Below are positions 51,726-52,760 of a stretch of 52,760 nt of DNA, one piece after another. The first letter of the stretch is position 1. Each line of letters opens with the position of its first letter. Source of the stretch: Acidobacteriota bacterium (lineage in GTDB: Bacteria > Acidobacteriota > Terriglobia > Terriglobales > Acidobacteriaceae); the NCBI GenBank assembly GCA_028876335.1, contig JAGWSG010000101.1, forward strand, positions 1-52,760, written 5' to 3'. The position numbers were made by a program, and so were the translations under genes. The notes below the pieces were generated by a model. It made no database searches. It saw only the letters and a list, made by a program, of their open reading frames with translations, and was not told where the DNA came from.

Positions 51726-52271
51726 ATGAATGCCGATTTGGAGCAGACGCTGGCACTTTTGGAATGCGGCCCTGCAACCTTCAATGCCCTGCTGCGCACG
51801 CTGCCTGATGCGTGGACGCTGGCAACCGAAAGTGACGCTTCCTGGAGCCCGCGGTATGTGGTTGGACATTTGGTGTATTGCGAGCACGGCAACTGGCTGG
51901 AGCGCATGGAGTGGATTCTCGAGCACGGAGAGAGCAAGCCGTTCGAGCCGCTCAATCGTGAAGGCGGCCGGGAACGGCTAAAGACTACTCCCCTTCCCGC
52001 TCTGCTGGATGAGTTTGCCGAAGTACGCGCGAACAAACTGGCAAAGCTGCGCGCAATTAACCTGCAGCCCGCAGACCTGGAGCGAAAGGGCAAACATCCG
52101 GCATTCAGAACGGTGACGCTGGGGCAATTGCTCGCCACATGGGCCGCGCATGACATGACGCATCTGCACCAGGTAAGCCGCATCCTGGCAAAGCAATACG
52201 ACGAGGCGGTTGGACCGTGGAAGCAGTACCTCGGTGTGCTGCACTGCGATGGACATAGCGTGAAGGACTGA
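51726..52271 (+). CDS. DinB-family metal-binding four-helix protein
   Basis: A cytoplasmic protein of about 181 residues with the DinB/YfiT-like four-helix bundle. The metal-binding His are His48 (WSPRYVVGHLVYCEHGNW) and His142 and His146 (AAHDMTHLHQV). Other features are the N-terminal helix LEQTLALLECGPATFNALL and the DEFAEVRANKLAKLRAI helix. Family members include thiol-dependent transferases and proteins of unknown role. The ATG at 51726 is chosen over 51723 because AGG lies 6 nt before it; an upstream TTG at 51708 is unlikely. It is convergent with the anti-sigma gene. Confidence 0.9.
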   Translation: MNADLEQTLALLECGPATFNALLRTLPDAWTLATESDASWSPRYVVGHLVYCEHGNWLERMEWILEHGESKPFEPLNREGGRERLKTTPLPALLDEFAEVRANKLAKLRAINLQPADLERKGKHPAFRTVTLGQLLATWAAHDMTHLHQVSRILAKQYDEAVGPWKQYLGVLHCDGHSVKD

Positions 52272-52293
52272 AGAAAGGTCAAAGTTCAGTGCC

Positions 52294-52575
52294 TCAGGAA
52301 GGCGGATCGGTCGGACCAGAAGTATTCGCGCCGTTATTATCCGTATCTATCTCCTCATCGATTCGCTTGTGCAACCTCTCGCTCAACCCTGCGGGCAGTT
52401 CAAAGACGCGGTCGTCAGCCATCAGCACCACAACATTGCGCGTGGAATCCAGAACCGCCGAGCAGATTTCGCAGGTTTCGAGGTGCCTGTCGATTACCGC
52501 GCGCAGGGTCGGGTCCACATCGCCATCAATGTAGGCGGAGATGTGTTCCCAGACGTGTTTGCAGTCGATCCTCAT
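52294..52575 (-). CDS. Zinc-binding anti-sigma factor (zf-HC2 type), soluble
   Basis: A 93-residue protein. The ZAS motif is present: Cys5, His7 or His11, then HLETCEIC (H-x3-C-x2-C, residues about 31-38) in the usual order C-x-H...H-x3-C-x2-C. Such proteins bind and hold an ECF sigma factor until a signal, often redox or metal, releases it. No transmembrane helix follows, so it would be a soluble sensor as in RsrA-type proteins. The C-terminal half (MADDRVFELPAGLSERLHKRI) is an amphipathic helix with an acidic tail. Its ATG overlaps the stop of the upstream sigma gene by ATGA. Confidence 0.9.
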   Translation of the reverse strand: MRIDCKHVWEHISAYIDGDVDPTLRAVIDRHLETCEICSAVLDSTRNVVVLMADDRVFELPAGLSERLHKRIDEEIDTDNNGANTSGPTDPPS

Positions 52576-52760
52576 ACGCGCCTCCCGAACCAGCCTCGCC
52601 GTTGGGGGGTAAATCCTTTCAGTTTGGGCGCCAGGCTCTTCTGCAACAGTGCCCGGGCCCTGTGAAGCCGGACCTTGACGGCTCCCTCGGTGATGTCCAG
52701 TGCCGTTGCGGTCTCGCGGATATCCATCTCTTCGATGTCCCTGAGCAGCACAACGTTACG
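52572..52760 (-). CDS. ECF-type RNA polymerase sigma factor, C-terminal fragment
   Basis: An open minus-strand frame of 62 codons runs from the window edge to a TGA at 52574-52572. It reads as sigma region 4: NVVLLRDIEEMDIRETATAL, then DITEGAVKVRLHRARALLQK, the helix-turn-helix that contacts the -35 element. The tail KGFTPQRRGWFGRR is basic. Region 2 and the start lie beyond the window, so group assignment is not possible. It is coupled by ATGA to the downstream anti-sigma gene. It could be the factor for the GTAACC boxes near the bufferin operon, but that is only proximity. Confidence 0.88.
   Translation of the reverse strand, partial: RNVVLLRDIEEMDIRETATALDITEGAVKVRLHRARALLQKSLAPKLKGFTPQRRGWFGRRV

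Noticed and set aside
1..52760. CRISPR arrays, tRNA or rRNA genes, insertion sequences, prophage
   Set aside because: No spaced direct repeats, cloverleaf-like segments, rRNA cores, transposase or integrase motifs were seen in any part.

Overview
The window looks like the chromosome of an Acidobacteriota member, probably class Terriglobia. The clues are an Oar-like TonB-dependent receptor with an N-terminal carboxypeptidase-regulatory domain beside a DUF5666-type protein, many secreted hydrolases and peptidases, and fairly high GC. That placement is inference from gene content. No rRNA, tRNA, CRISPR array, insertion sequence or prophage was seen.

Layout. 1-276: start of an EAL/HDOD-type signalling protein (minus, cut by the edge). 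458-6478: aroA, two coupled secreted hydrolases, and a CLC chloride channel or transporter. 6549-8654: TolC-family outer-membrane protein (minus). 8949-16439: truA, M20 peptidase, secreted amidohydrolase, MscS channel (minus), EamA transporter, and two coupled secreted proteins of unknown role. 16400-20531: M28 peptidase (minus), HtrA/Do protease, small peptidoglycan-binding protein. 20605-27314 (minus): carboxylesterase, lysA, Kef-type antiporter, alpha/beta hydrolase, PspC protein, TPR protein. 27414: pyrF. 28179-34193 (minus): haem block of hemD, a truncated haemoglobin, a VOC protein, hemC, hemA, a HemX/CcsA-like protein and a secreted GlcG/HbpS-like protein. 34298-40803: tightly coupled mutS-nagZ-anmK-peptide-binding lipoprotein. 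40950-45219: DUF5666-type protein and TonB receptor. 45280-46422: glycosyltransferase (minus). 46681-49371: bufferin operon (minus). 49655-52271: small membrane protein, EAL-PAS protein, DinB protein. 52294-52760 (minus): zinc-binding anti-sigma factor and the end of an ECF sigma factor.

The most notable system is the minus-strand operon at 49371-46681. A 99-residue secreted precursor with six regularly spaced Cys is followed by a DUF692 multinuclear non-haem iron enzyme (MNIO), its DUF2063 partner and a DoxX membrane protein. This is the architecture of a bufferin, a ribosomally made, Cys-modified, copper-binding periplasmic peptide. Its upstream region carries two GTAACC boxes and a perfect inverted repeat, its precursor is separated from the enzyme by a GC-rich hairpin, and an ECF sigma/anti-sigma pair lies about 3 kb away.

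Other points of interest are a decayed VOC gene with compensating frameshifts at 46506-46703, a VOC protein with two well-placed starts (Tat-exported or cytoplasmic), a Kef antiporter whose conserved first helix lies upstream of any ATG, GTG or TTG, a CLC protein lacking the internal proton glutamate, and a secreted hydrolase with an EF-hand loop next to its nucleophile elbow.
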